Assembly (NCBI GenBank): GCA_039720395.1
Contig: CM077822.1
Coordinates: 17,129,043-17,193,042 of the forward strand
Length of the DNA: 64,000 nucleotides
From: Liquidambar formosana
Lineage: Eukaryota; Streptophyta; Magnoliopsida; Saxifragales; Altingiaceae
Direction of reading: 5' to 3'
Shown here: in pieces, positions 1 through 10,345 of the stretch
How the letters are laid out: each line of letters starts with the position of its first letter
Position numbering within the stretch: position 1 is the first letter of the stretch
Translations under genes and position numbers: made by a program
Notes under the pieces: model-generated
Databases searched by the model: none
The model's input: only the letters and a program-made list of their open reading frames with translations
Told to the model about the DNA's origin: nothing

Positions 1-518
1 GGGAAACAATGCACAATTTGCTCTTCAGAAAGTCCGATAGGTTTCATTGCTAGAATGTACTGCTTCAAGTGATTGCGAGGATTACCAGTCCCATCAAACA
101 TATCCATCTTTGGCATTTTGAATTTTGGGGGTAATTGGATGTTTGGGAATGGGCATAACTCATCCATGTCTAGCATGTACTCTTCAACACCTTGGGATTT
201 CCTCAAAATAGTCTTCATTTTTTCTACTTCATCAGAAATGTCTTGCACCTCTCTCTTTTTAGCTTTCTTCTCGGCTTCAGATTCCTTCTTAGCTTCAGCT
301 TCCTTCTTCTTAGCCTCAGTTTCCTTCTTCTTAAGGTAGTCCTCATGGTCTTTTTCATCAAAAATAAAATCTTCATCCTCTTCCCTAGTTTCAACTATCT
401 GTTTACCCTGGTTAACTTCAATCTTCTGGAGTCTTTTCAAGATAGGAGCCATTGATCTTTCCATCATCTTTGCCATCATTTCTTCCAGCTTCTTCACCAA
501 ATCTTGTTCAGCATCCAT
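1..518 (-). CDS. Ty3/gypsy retrotransposon gag, N-terminal part (runs off window)
   Basis: One uninterrupted minus-strand frame runs from an ATG at 516-518 to the window edge, about 172 codons. Roughly residues 55-125 are very rich in Lys and Glu and look like a coiled coil. They are followed by a stretch typical of plant gypsy gag: KMPKMDMFDGTGNPRNHLK, then YILAMKPIGLSEEQ. This resembles the start of the Retrotrans_gag domain. Gag packages the element RNA into virus-like particles. The upstream leader, primer-binding site and LTR (1646-3106) are in the same orientation, so this is the 5' part of one element. The frame is also open upstream of this ATG, so the start is uncertain. No lesion is seen in the visible part; the rest lies outside the window. 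Confidence 0.8.
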   Translation of the reverse strand, partial: MDAEQDLVKKLEEMMAKMMERSMAPILKRLQKIEVNQGKQIVETREEDEDFIFDEKDHEDYLKKKETEAKKKEAEAKKESEAEKKAKKREVQDISDEVEKMKTILRKSQGVEEYMLDMDELCPFPNIQLPPKFKMPKMDMFDGTGNPRNHLKQYILAMKPIGLSEEQIVHCF

Positions 519-1645
519 TTCAGTGGTTTGTGATGTTTCTGCTCTTTCTAACCTTCCAAATGAATTACGAACCCAAGCAATGATTGGTTACCCCTGCAAA
601 GAATGTGTCTATCCTTATAAAAGCTATTTACTTTGATTATTCATAATGATTCCATATCAATTTCCATCCAAACATGCCCCTGGAATAAGATGGAGACAAA
701 CAAAGACTAAAGGGGTTGAACCAAAGGGAGAACTTAGACACACTTAGAATGAGATGAACAAATGACAATGACCTAATATGAAAGATGCAAATGGACCTAG
801 ACTCCTAAAATGACAACTAAAGACCTAGACAAGAGATATGATAACAACATACAAAACCAAAAAGGAAAAGATGTAAACTTAAAATGAATAGGCCTAATGC
901 CCCTAAAATGGACCAACTTAAAAGACTACACATCAAAGGAGATACAAAGAACCTAAGACCCCTAATTAATAAGATGACTACAATTAATGAGATGCCCCTA
1001 GGAATATGAGATGAAGTCAAAGTATCACATTGGGTTTAACCAACCAAGGTCCATCCTTTTTGCACCTAGGCCCATTACAATATTTACACAATCTATCACT
1101 CTCATTTGGATCCAAGCCCATATTTTTTTTTTTTTTTTGGATTTTTTTTTATTTCTTTTTTTTTTTGGGCTTGGGTCTAATTACATGATCATACACCTCA
1201 CCTCTCAATTGGGCCTAGACTTGAAAAGATAATAGACAATGATGGGCTTTGCTCCCTAACCTAAACATCATAGGCCTAAGTGCAAATGCAACATGACATG
1301 CATAATGACACACATTCAATCAAGGCTATGCAATGGTCTGTGGGGGACATTAATGTGGTTGGTCAATTAGGGTACTTCTCCTTCAAGGGTCACCCAGGCT
1401 AGGGTGCTCAAAGAGCAACCCGTTAACGTACTCACTAGCTTATTACAGGCTAGTGGCATAGGCCGTGGGTTGATGGTGCTGAATCGAGTTGCCCATTGGA
1501 ACTAAATGGAACCCGGGTCTCTAATCAGACTGCCATCGAGGGATAATAAATGCCAAAATTGTGCGCGTGTGTGCAATTTTGGTTTTGCCCAATTAAGTTT
1601 CCTAATTAATTAAAGCCAATAAATACCTTGGAGTTTACCTCTCCG
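519..1645 (-). other. Untranslated leader of the Ty3/gypsy element
   Basis: This lies between the primer-binding site and gag. No convincing reading frame is present on either strand. It includes T-rich runs at 1122-1166 and a non-coding stretch of ordinary composition. Tat/Ogre-type elements can carry an extra ORF here, but none is recognisable in this copy. Confidence 0.5.
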
Positions 1646-1663
1646 TCCCCAGCGGAGTCGCCA
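1646..1663 (-). other. Primer-binding site of the Ty3/gypsy element
   Basis: On the minus strand the LTR end (CTCACA) is followed after one base by TGGCGACTCCGCTGGGGA. That is the position and start (TGG) of a tRNA primer-binding site. The sequence resembles the site described for Tat/Ogre-like plant elements (tRNA-Arg type). The tRNA assignment is from memory and is an inference. Confidence 0.65.
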
Positions 1664-2684
1664 TTGTGAGCGCCGTGTCCTGAACCACGCTCGGGCTCGA
1701 GAGTACTACGCCACTAACCACGGATGATTAGGGTGAAAAAGGAGTCGCCACCCGATTTGACTTCGGGAACCAATTGACCCTTTGGAAGGGTCCAACTTAC
1801 CATAACCAGAGATCGTTCGGGTTCGGAGCTAGGATACACGGATGGGAAGGTGTTAGGCACCCATCTACGCCCGGCCGAGGCCGGCCCCCACATGTACTTA
1901 TTGGCTTTAATTAAAAAGGACTTAATTAGGCTTAACCATATTCAATTAATTCAATGATTTAATTCAATCGATGGCACACAATGGAAAATAGGTATGAAAT
2001 CAAGGTAAAACGAGAGAAATAAATATATACACAGGAAACAAAAGCATTTAACAGAGTCGAATCATACTTACACAGCCTGCAAAACAAGGATTAGTCTACA
2101 AAACGTGGGTCATGCACGTACGTGCCTACAAAAATCTCATCCTGCACTTACCATGTTGTGCCCGAACGGATCTATAACTCGAATATATGCAATGACATGG
2201 CTACAATGCGATTTAGGGATAATAGGATAGCCTAAACCTAGATGATGGAATGATAGTGAATGCTAATGAAGATGCAATAAACAATATTCATACATGTAGT
2301 CCTAAATCATGTGAATCGAATACCAAGAATTAATGAAGAGATATGATTGCGGAATTCTACCTATCCTATATACCCGAACAATATATAGAATATGGAATAT
2401 CATATGTAAGGGATGAATAGATGCTAAAACGAATCTGAATGCTAACCATTAAATGAAAGGGATGTGGAAGATGTTATGCACATTTCATACATTTAATAAT
2501 CACGTTAAATCACAAGGAAATGGAATAAAGGATTGAAAATCGTTACCCTCAGGTACGGGCAACAGCAATTTCTCCACGAGCTTGCCTTTCGGACCTCTCG
2601 TAGTCACAACTATGAGTTTTCAGATCTTTCAGGTTGGAGGCTAGGTGCAAAAGTTGGGATCCTTTCTCTTGGTTGAAAGTGGGG

Positions 2685-2692
2685 TATATATA
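2685..2692 (-). promoter_or_regulatory. LTR TATA box
   Basis: The minus strand reads CCCTATATATACCCC about 415 bp inside the LTR start. It is the only strong TATA motif in the LTR and is correctly oriented to drive the element RNA. Confidence 0.5.
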
Positions 2693-2815
2693 GGGAGGTA
2701 TTAGGGTTTATTTCGGAGTTCATTAGGGTTTCTTAGCTGCCACCAAGCAGCTGTTAGCATAGGGGCTTCATAAGGAAAGGAACGATTTGGAGGAAAAAGC
2801 TGAAAATTTCAAAAA

Positions 2816-2975
2816 TAAGGGGCATGATCGTACGTGCATGGAAGATGCACGTACGTGCATGAACCATGCTCGTACGATCATAGGGTATCAAAAAATCAGG
2901 TTGCATGATCGTACGTGCATAGAAGATGCACGTACGTGCATGAACCATGCTCATATGATCATGGGGTATCAAAAA
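2816..2975. repeat. Two tandem copies of a palindromic ~78-bp unit in the LTR
   Basis: Two units start near 2822 and 2903. Each carries ATGATCGTACGTGCAT, a short loop (GGAAG or AGAAG), then ATGCACGTACGTGCATG, then GAACCATGCTC and GGGTATCAAAAA. The arms are self-complementary and could form a cruciform or an RNA hairpin. They lie upstream of the LTR TATA box with respect to transcription, so they could be promoter repeats (inference). Confidence 0.75.
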
Positions 2976-3106
2976 GTATCAAAAAGTTGTGTTGTGCCTG
3001 CACGGGTCCTTCGGGCTTGCTTGTGGTAGTTTATCTGTTGTTGCCCTTCATCATTGGGCTTAAAGGTGGTCCAAAATGTCAGGCGGTACAAAATTGGGTG
3101 TCAACA

Positions 3107-3400
3107 GCACAGTCTAAGTAAGTGCCATGTTGATATTTTTATAGAATCAGGCAACCCTTGATTCCCTTGGCATCTCTACCCTAGCTCCCTTGATGAAGAT
3201 ATCACCGGCCATACACTTAAATAAACGAATGAATGGAAAAGGTTACTACTTGAATGCGATTTTTTTTTTCTCCTTTGGCAGTAGGGTTATCAGTCGACTA
3301 ATCCCAATAACATGGTTATTTCATTGTCTTCCACTTCTAAATTTTTTAACAATATAATGAAAGATTGGCAATGGTGGTACCTTCATATATAGATGAGTTA
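3107..3400. other. Spacer of the first SPH unit
   Basis: No gene is present. The sequence (GTCTAAGTAAGTGCCATGTTG onward) recurs at 26037 and in altered form at 29810, 31590 and 34560. It therefore marks the left end of the tandem SPH unit. Confidence 0.6.
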
Positions 3401-4040
3401 CCAAGGAACGGCCTTTCAGGTTTTTGGTACCCTTAGCGAACTCCTAAAGTGGGATCTTTGGAAATGATTTGAGGCCCTCAATAAATTAGGTATTAAAAAA
3501 TTATATTAGGGACTGGTTATTGTAAATTTGTAGCCCCTTAATTTTACTTGCACACGGTACTAATTTTAATTTTTCAAGGTTTAAAAAAAATATAAAAAGT
3601 ATTTATTAAAATTGGCTGCTATGTTCATTAGGAAAAAATCATTTTGAATAACTATAAAAAAAAATGTTTTTCCAAAATCTTTCGTTTAAGTAGAATTTTT
3701 GACAAAAAATGAAATAGAGATAGTAAATTTCCAAAAAAGTTTCCTTAAATGACAAATTTTAGAGAAACTTTCTTTTACAAATTTATTTAAAATAATGTTT
3801 TCTATTGGACAATGCATCTAATTTTTCATAAAAACCTTATGTACTGTTCGTAAAACCTTAATAAAATAAAAATTTGTGGGGTGTGCAAATAAAATTAAGG
3901 GGTGGCAATAACGGCCCCAACGTTTTATTTTTTTGGGCCTACTAAAAACGTTAAATTGAATTGGAGGCCTCATTTTTTTAATTAAAAATTTGGGTCCCTC
4001 TACGGTCTCATACCTTGAATACCCTCAAGGTCGGCCTTGG
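3401..4040. mobile_element. Ancient hAT-like relic inside the SPH unit
   Basis: The ends are CAAGGAACGGCCTTTCAGG and, inverted at the right, CCTCAAGGTCGGCCTTGG. Flanks TGAGTTAC and TCAGTTAG look like a decayed 8-bp target duplication. The interior is AT-rich with no coding frame. Versions recur downstream of several other SPH genes (26319-26770, 34694-35330, and partial at about 22530, 32452 and 6566), so insertion predates amplification of the array. Confidence 0.6.
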
Positions 4041-4213
4041 TCAGTTAGCTCAGGAAAATCCCATGCCTTTTTTGAATTTTCACACATATGGAGTCGTCTA
4101 AATTCATCAAGCATGACGTCCTTAAAAGTGGCATAGAGACATTTCATATTCCAACTGGTAGAAATTTGACTGAAAAATCGTAAAAAATGCAAAGTCCAAT
4201 GATTCTTTGATGT

Positions 4214-4739
4214 TAGGCCTGGTTCTGAAGTAAGGTCACTCAGGTAGCTGCCTAAAACCCCAAAATTTTAACAAAAAACTAAGGGCCCCAACTTAGTTGG
4301 TACCCTTGTAGTAGGTCCAAAAAAATATACTTTTTTTTTAATAACTTGATGGGCAAAGGCTCCAATCCAAGTATGGTCTCCCCCCCCCCCCCCCCCCCCC
4401 CCCGCCCCCCCAAAAAAAAGAATTCTTTAACCCAAATTTCGATTAGATCTATTATGTAGATTTGCCTCCAACCTCCAACTTCCAACTTCCTCCCCTCTCC
4501 CTCTTTTAGTGCTCTCAAACATCCAAACCATTCTCTCTTTAATATCTTTACTCTTTCTTTCATATATATATATATATACCTGACTACCTGTGATCTATAT
4601 AACCAAATTTTAGTAATCATATATGTAGGCCAATTTTGTGTAAAATGTTGAATATAAATTTTATTGTGCGTGTAAATATGTATAGAGGACCTATTTTACT
4701 AGTTTCTGTAAGGCCCCAAAAAACTCAGAATTGGTCTTG
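4214..4739. mobile_element. Non-autonomous hAT element, 526 bp
   Basis: Terminal inverted repeats TAGGCCTGGTTCTGAAG and CTCAGAATTGGTCTTG are flanked by a perfect 8-bp duplication TTTGATGT (4206-4213 and 4740-4747), the hallmark of hAT. It is related to 26945-27610, which has the same duplication, so the two were duplicated together with the SPH unit. It contains a poly-C tract (4381-4403) and a TA microsatellite. No transposase is encoded. Confidence 0.85.
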
Positions 4740-4944
4740 TTTGATGTTTAACACGGTAGAATGGACATCCAAATCAAGATGAATGGTATCGATCTCACTA
4801 GTATTGGACGAGTAGTCAATTAAGAAGCATTATCCAATCAAGGATATTTATTCATTTAAATATCAAAGAGGTGAACATAAAATCTTTTTTGGCCTTTTAG
4901 TTCAGATCGACTAGGCCAGTAATATAACACAGGGCAAGACTTCA

Positions 4945-5358
4945 TCATAGATGGTTATTGTTCCATTTATAGCATATATCATATCGAAGGGTTTTAAGAT
5001 CTAGAAAACATGGCCCCGCTTCTAGTACAATCCACAAACAATAGCTCTTGCACCTATCTGCATCCCTCTTCTCAATGTAAATATCGAAATAGTGGGTCAC
5101 ATTTGGCCATTGCATACTGCAAAAAAATTGGGTATTCCTCCAAAAAAAGTTGGGCCTGAAACTAAATTCGAAGTACTGATCATTTGGGAGAACATGCGCA
5201 CCAAGGTCATCGTCTTTGGATTTACAATGTACTGTAAGGTTCATGCCATCGCCCAATTCATTTGTTATCCTCACATGGGTTTTGCCAAAAAGTTTTGCAC
5301 TGCACTGCGTCACAAGCAACAAAAACAGTAGTACAACAATTTTATTGAATGAAATCAT
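4945..5358 (-). CDS. S-protein homologue (SPH), secreted self-incompatibility S1 family
   Basis: A single-exon 137-residue protein. Residues 1-21 form a signal peptide (hydrophobic core VVLLFLLLV, likely cleaved near CSA). The mature part carries the S1-family pattern: KTHVRI, NLTVHCKSKDDDLG, FEFSFRPNFF, FFCSMQW, HYFDIY, GPC and YDIC. Six cysteines lie at 45, 80, 103, 107, 117 and 129; N40 and N86 are possible glycosylation sites. The family is a small extracellular beta-sandwich; the poppy member PrsS is the stigma self-incompatibility ligand, but most homologues have no known role. An in-frame ATG at 5409 lies within about 10 bp of the TATA box, ahead of any likely transcription start, and paralogues begin at the ATG used here. 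The protein has LW where most paralogues have WW (108-109). Confidence 0.88.
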   Translation of the reverse strand: MISFNKIVVLLFLLLVTQCSAKLFGKTHVRITNELGDGMNLTVHCKSKDDDLGAHVLPNDQYFEFSFRPNFFWRNTQFFCSMQWPNVTHYFDIYIEKRDADRCKSYCLWIVLEAGPCFLDLKTLRYDICYKWNNNHL

Positions 5359-5412
5359 GTTTGCAAACTTTTTCTTGGTGGGAGAATGTCGTTGGTTTTG
5401 GGCTTTCATCTC

Positions 5413-5420
5413 AATTTATA
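5413..5420 (-). promoter_or_regulatory. TATA box of the SPH gene at 4945-5358
   Basis: The minus strand reads CTTATAAATTGAGATGAAAG, 55-62 bp upstream of the ATG. The TATAAA(T/G)TGAGAT block is conserved in front of most SPH genes here. Confidence 0.6.
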
Positions 5421-5764
5421 AGGGTTTGATAAGTTTTTTTTTGTACAATTACCAAGAATTAAAAGGGAAAAAAATTGATAATAATTACTCTATACGTCCC
5501 ACAAAATAGGTCATTTTTGCCAAAATGCACAGCTTAAAAAAAGTCATCAATGCAATGATTTGTCACCCATTAAACCTCTTCTTTTCAAAATTACCAGTCT
5601 TCTATTTGGGATTTTGTTTTGTCTTGAAAGTAATTTTTGAAATAATAGAAAATGTATAGGAAAGTTAAAATTTTTATGATTTTCAAACCAAAAACCAAAA
5701 TTTATTATTTGACTTTTCAAAATGGAAGAACATTTTGAGACAACAAAAGTAACAAAAATGGACT

Positions 5765-6146
5765 ATCAGTATAACCATTTATGTTATATCAATAGATACC
5801 TCTTGCTCGTTTGAGAAGAAAAATTAACAAGCAGAAAAAGTATAAAGCTATTAAAAGTGGAAGAATTATTGCGAAAGTTGTTATGCATCAATGCATGGCT
5901 GCTTTCATGCCAATTAATGAACCTTCTATAAAAAAATTGCTCAAGCAAAGTGTTGATTAACGTTATAAACCATTTTTACTGTAAAAATAAATGCCCTTTT
6001 CGTTATTGTGAAAAAAGGAACGACTTAACCTATTTAAAGCAGAAGGATTTTGGCCAAAGTTGTATTGGCTGATTTATATTGTAGTGCTGATATGTGAATT
6101 TGAGTTTCTATAATATGTTTTCCGAGTCATAACTCGCACTCGTCAT
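5765..6146. repeat. SPH-upstream repeat, about two degenerate units
   Basis: Units contain ATAACCATTT, AATAAATGCCC, CTATTTAAAGCAGAAGGATT, GCCAAAGTTGT, then TGCCAATTAATG and a TATAAAA-like stretch. The same composite unit lies upstream of almost every SPH locus, which suggests an old tandem repeat of the 5' flank. No gene is seen. Confidence 0.6.
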
Positions 6147-6856
6147 GATTTACTAGAAAACATCATTTGGACTAAGTTTGCAAAAGAAAGATTTCTCAAA
6201 ATCTTTTATTTAAGTAGATTTTTTGGCCAAAAATGAAACAGAGATGTTAAATGGCCAAAAAGTTTACTTAAATGACAAATTTTGGAGAAAATTTTTTTAC
6301 AAAGTTCTTGCAAATGATGTTTTCTATTAGACAATAAATCCAAATTTTGTAAAAACCTTCTATATTTTTTTGTATAACCTTAATAAAGTAAAATTTAATT
6401 TTTGGCCGGCACACAATAAAGTTAAGGAGTGGCAATAACTGCCCCCCAATGTACTAATTTTTTGGGCCTGCGACAAGCATTAGAATTGATTTGGAGCCAT
6501 AATTTTTTATTAAAATTTTGTGGCCCTCTGTGGTTGCGTACCTTGAATACCCAAGGACCGTCCGTGTCGACCAGATAGCCAATTAGGAACATCTCATGGA
6601 ATTTTTTAATTTTCACGCACATGCACGCGTCCAAATTCATCAAGCGTGACATCCTTGAAAGTGGCGTTGAGACATTTTACATTCCAATCACTAGAAAATA
6701 GAAATTTGACAGATTGAGCTTAAAAAATGTAAAAGTCAAGTAAAAAGCATAGTCCAATCAAGAATATTTATGAAAGATCGAGGTGAACATAAAAACTTTT
6801 TTGGCCTTTTATTTCAGATAGACTAGGCCAGCAATAAAGCACAGGGCAACACTCCA

Positions 6857-7261
6857 TCATGGATGGTTATTGTTCCACTTATAGCATATATTATATCGAT
6901 GAGTATAAATATTTAGGAAACACGGCCCCTCTTCCAGTACAATCCACCAACAATACCTCCTGTACCTTGCGAAATCCCTCTTCTTAATGTAAATATCGAA
7001 ATAGTGGGTCACATTTGGCCATTGCATGCTGCAAAAAAAACGGGTATTCGCCAAAAAAAGGTTGGGCCTGAAACTAAATTCAAAGAACTGATCATTTGGG
7101 AGGACATGCACACCGAGGTCATCGTCTTTCGATTTACAATGAAGTGTGAGGTTCACGCCATCGCCCAATTCATTTTTGATCCTTACATGGGTTTTGTCAG
7201 ACAATCCTGCACACTGTTTGTAACAAAAACATTAGTACAAGATGCTTATTGAATAAATCAT
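6857..7261 (-). pseudogene. SPH pseudogene (leader frameshifts, lost cysteine)
   Basis: The mature part is readable from SDKTHVRIKNELGDG to the normal C-terminus at 6857. The original ATG (7259-7261) is followed by a 1-bp deletion, and the signal-peptide segment has a further 5-bp deletion, so no ATG opens the mature frame. The third family cysteine is Tyr (ARYRRYCWW instead of ARCKRYCWW). Its block-2 counterpart is 35590-36006, which shares the 1-bp deletion; the 5-bp deletion and the Cys-to-Tyr change are private to this copy. Confidence 0.85.
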
Positions 7262-7389
7262 GTTTGTAACCTTTTTTCTTGGTGGGAGAAAACGTTGTTG
7301 GTTTAGGGCTTTTATCTCACTTTATAAGGGCTCTGATAAGCTCTTTCTACAGTTTCCATGAATTAAAAAGGGAAAAAAAATGATAATTT

Positions 7390-8026
7390 TGTTTCCTCAA
7401 AAAACATTTTTTGCTAGCATTTTGAGGTCGAAATGGAGTGTAGGGCGTGCTAGCCTTTCTTAAGCAATTTGTGCGAATAATTCGAATGCCTCATCGAAGA
7501 GGACTTTACATTCGCCGTGTGATTTGAGGATTTCAACCTTTTGATCATTCAACGAGTAATGTGGATTGATTCCACTATTCACCATGGATGGTAAAATTGA
7601 ATGGGATCAATTTCGATTGCAACGATTTGAATATGTGATCAACAAGCGTTTCAAATGTGTCTTTTGAATTGCAAAGGGGTGCACACGCATTTAACTAGGA
7701 AGGAGCACATGTTCCTGAATTTTTGAATTAGACTGTCTTAAGGGCCAACTACTCCTAAGATAAAGACTGGAGTCTTGAGACCGGAGTCTGAAATTGATAA
7801 TTTGATTCATTGGGGGGGTTTACAATAAGGTTTCAAGGCCTATTTATAGAATTACAAGAAAACTACTCATAACTACATAAAACCACTAATAACTCCCACT
7901 AACTGGCAAGTACTAATTCCTTCATTCTAATTACTTCACATGTCTTCGTGTAACCTCTAAAGATGAACTTATGCTACATGTGCTGCATTTTCTTTATAAT
8001 TGTCAGGTGTCCTACAAAATTCAACA
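7390..8026 (-). mobile_element. LTR-like repeat (possible solo LTR), copy 1
   Basis: The minus strand starts TGTTGAATTTTGTAGGAC at 8026 and ends GAGGAAACA at 7390, with a TATA box TCTATAAATAGGCC near 7842-7853. This looks like a copia-type LTR of 637 bp. No target duplication and no primer-binding site were found, so ends and class are tentative. A 41-codon minus-strand frame inside it (MVNSGINPHY... LFAQIA) is conserved in the block-2 copy at 36167-36803. Confidence 0.45.
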
Positions 8027-8931
8027 CATGATAATAATAATAAAATTTGATAGTTTTAGGATGCAAACAAATAGTTATAACCAATTTATGTTATATCAAT
8101 AAATGCACTCTTCTTCATTGGAAAAAAAGAAGTATAAACCTATTAAAAGCAGAAAAAATTTTGCGAAAGTTGTTAGCCATGGCTGCTTTCATGTCATTAA
8201 TTTAATGAACATTTAAAGCAGAAGCATTTTGCCGGTCGATTTCCATTTATGGTGCAACAATAGATGCCCTTTAATTTATTGGATAAAGAACAACTCAAAC
8301 CTATTTAAAGCTGAAGGATTTTCGCCAAAAGTTGTTAAATAAAATAGGAAATGAAATAGGAAGTTGTTGCTTTTTTATGTTTTCTTTTTCCTTTTTTATT
8401 TTCATGAAAAACGAATAAATAAGCCCATTTAAAGCGGAAGGATTTTTGCGAGTTTTGTTGACTGATTATCATGCCAATTAATGCAACTTTTATAAAATAT
8501 ATAGTTGACCTCCTTCTGTTTGTTTTTTTCTTTTTATTATTTCTTTTCCATTTTTATTTATTGGGAAAGGAATTATTAAGCTTATTTAAAGCAAATGGCT
8601 ATTTGCGAAAAATGTTGTATTATTGCCCTAGCAAAAAGACTTCCAAAAATGCTATTGGTTGATTCCACATTTCCACGTACCCATCTCTAAGTCTAAGTGA
8701 TTCTTTGATGTTTAAACCAAAGACTAAGTCAATTGCCTTTGAATCTAATGGCATATCCCATCCCAATAGGATTGTGAGGTTTGCGGAGATGTTAGTTCGG
8801 ACTCTGTTTGGTTGCGTATGTGGGTGTAGGTATTTATTGGTTTGTTATGTTCCACGAATGCCAACCTTGCTCTTTCATTAGATATGGTATTCTAGCATGC
8901 TATTGATGTTTAAAATTAAACAAGATTCTCC

Positions 8932-9132
8932 TTGAGTTTATTCTCTACGATTTCCTCGGCATTCAATCTTTATGCCCATATTTATCTCCATCCACATCCG
9001 TTTGGAAAATTAACATTTAACAAGATTCTTTATGTGAATCTTTCTCATGATTTTTATAAAAATCATAGGGATTCCTATGTTTATCTCCTTCAAGATCCGA
9101 TTGACAAAAAAACTTATATTGCTTTCCATTAA
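8932..9132 (+). other. Conserved short reading frame without ATG, unknown
   Basis: About 66 codons are open and retained in block 2 (39005-39205) with few substitutions. The frame has no ATG at its head (it begins at TTG) and I recognise no domain (LYAHIYLHPHPFGK, VYLLQDPIDKKTY). It may be a transposon or organelle-derived fragment. Retention may simply reflect the recent duplication. Confidence 0.2.
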
Positions 9133-9289
9133 TATTAACCCAATAGTATATTAATCAAATCCGTAGATTTGTACATTGATATAAATACCCAAAATAGTTA
9201 CAACAAGCTTTGTGGTGATTTAACATTCCTTAAAATAGTCACAAGGTCATGCACTCGTTGGAACCCCAAATGAGCCCCATGTAATTAAT

Positions 9290-10345
9290 TACGAAATTGT
9301 ATTAAACAGTTACAATTACGAAGGAACTATTACCAATTTAACATGTAACATTTCATAAAGTTCATGTAGCTATTTTTGTGCCAGAAAAATTCTCATTCAT
9401 GTAATTGTTATCAAAACAGAAAACAATTACATGTAACTATAACAATTACATGTAATTGTTACCAAAATAGTAGCATCATTTTTCATTTATGTAACTGGTT
9501 TTTAACGCAAAGAATATCTTCATGTAACTGCTCATAATTTTTGGAGATATTATAACCCAAATTAATTGCCTCCTTAATTTATACTCACAATTTTTGGAAA
9601 ATTTTGGAGATATTATAACCTAATTAATTGTCTCGTTAATTTATGCTCACTATTTTTGGAGATATTATAACCAAGATTCTCTCCTTAACTAATGAAATAT
9701 TAATGAGCCAAAGACTGTTTAGGTAGTATACATGTTTCTTTGTGAGTACTACGAGGGCATTTTCGTTACACGGATATTTGATAGACTTCATGCCGTATAA
9801 GTTTTTTTTTTAGACTTTTGACTATACAAGTCCCATTTTAGGGACTTGTGGTCAAATCCTCCTTTATTATTTAGGTTTGCTAAATGTCCAATAAAATTCA
9901 TACCCGTCAAGTTTCGACAAATGTAACTAGTTAATGATGTATTGCTTTTTTGTAGACTTATTTTATGTAAAGTCAAATAACTAACCCATATGTTTGTGTA
10001 TTTCCAGAAAAATTTGCAATGTAACTATTCCGAATAATGTATGAAATTTCATAACTCACATCAACAATGTCAAAATCCCTAAATCGGAATTCAAATAAAT
10101 CAAAACAAACTCCTATGTTTAGTTATATGAATAGTTACATGCCTACACTTCATCTTCTTCATTCATTTGTTCATCATGTAACTGTTCCTCGTTATAACAA
10201 TTACAATAACTACAATCACAGACATCTCTAGTTACATGTAACTGAGACTTAAGTAACTAGTTACCCATTCAATTTCTTTAACAAAAAATAATAATAATAA
10301 AAAAACAACCTAAATTTAGTTACATGTTCAAAAAGTTACACGATG
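9290..10345. repeat. Region rich in GTTACATGTAAC-like motifs
   Basis: Many direct and inverted copies of ATGTAACT / AGTTACAT are scattered here, including CAATTACATGTAACTATAAC and CTAGTTACATGTAACTGAG. Such clustering is typical of subterminal repeats of DNA transposons, but I could not find matched ends. It is conserved in block 2 (39355-40415). No coding frame. Confidence 0.45.
9530..9675. repeat. Tandem repeat, three units of ~45-70 bp
   Basis: The motif TTTTTGGAGATATTATAACC followed by AATTAATTG, CTC and TTAATTTATNCTCAC occurs three times in a row (near 9538, 9603 and 9652), with spacers of different length. Confidence 0.65.

Larger units (their letters stand above)
1665..3106 (-). mobile_element. 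5' LTR of a Ty3/gypsy (Tat/Ogre-like) retrotransposon
   Basis: On the minus strand the LTR begins TGTTGACACCCAATTTTG at 3106 and ends CTCACA at 1665, giving the canonical TG...CA ends and about 1.44 kb. The outer flank begins GCACA (3107-3111), the likely 5-bp target duplication, whose partner would lie left of the window. Paralogous SPH units read through the same site without the LTR (near 26033, 29803 and 34558), so it inserted into an SPH-unit spacer. It contains a TATA box and a 2x palindromic tandem repeat. Confidence 0.8.

Noticed and set aside
4381..4403. Poly-C/poly-G tracts (also 10837, 40915, 52655) as regulatory elements
   Set aside because: They vary in length between copies and lie in transposon or spacer DNA, so they are most simply homopolymer slippage.
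5358..5409. The longer SPH start at 5409 (17 extra residues)
   Set aside because: That ATG lies within about 10 bp of the TATA box, ahead of a plausible transcription start, and paralogues lack it in frame.
7004..7252. Plus-strand frames of about 78-82 codons opposite most SPH genes (MGHIWPLH...)
   Set aside because: They recur only because the sense SPH codons are conserved. They have no promoter and no start of their own, so they are antisense shadows.
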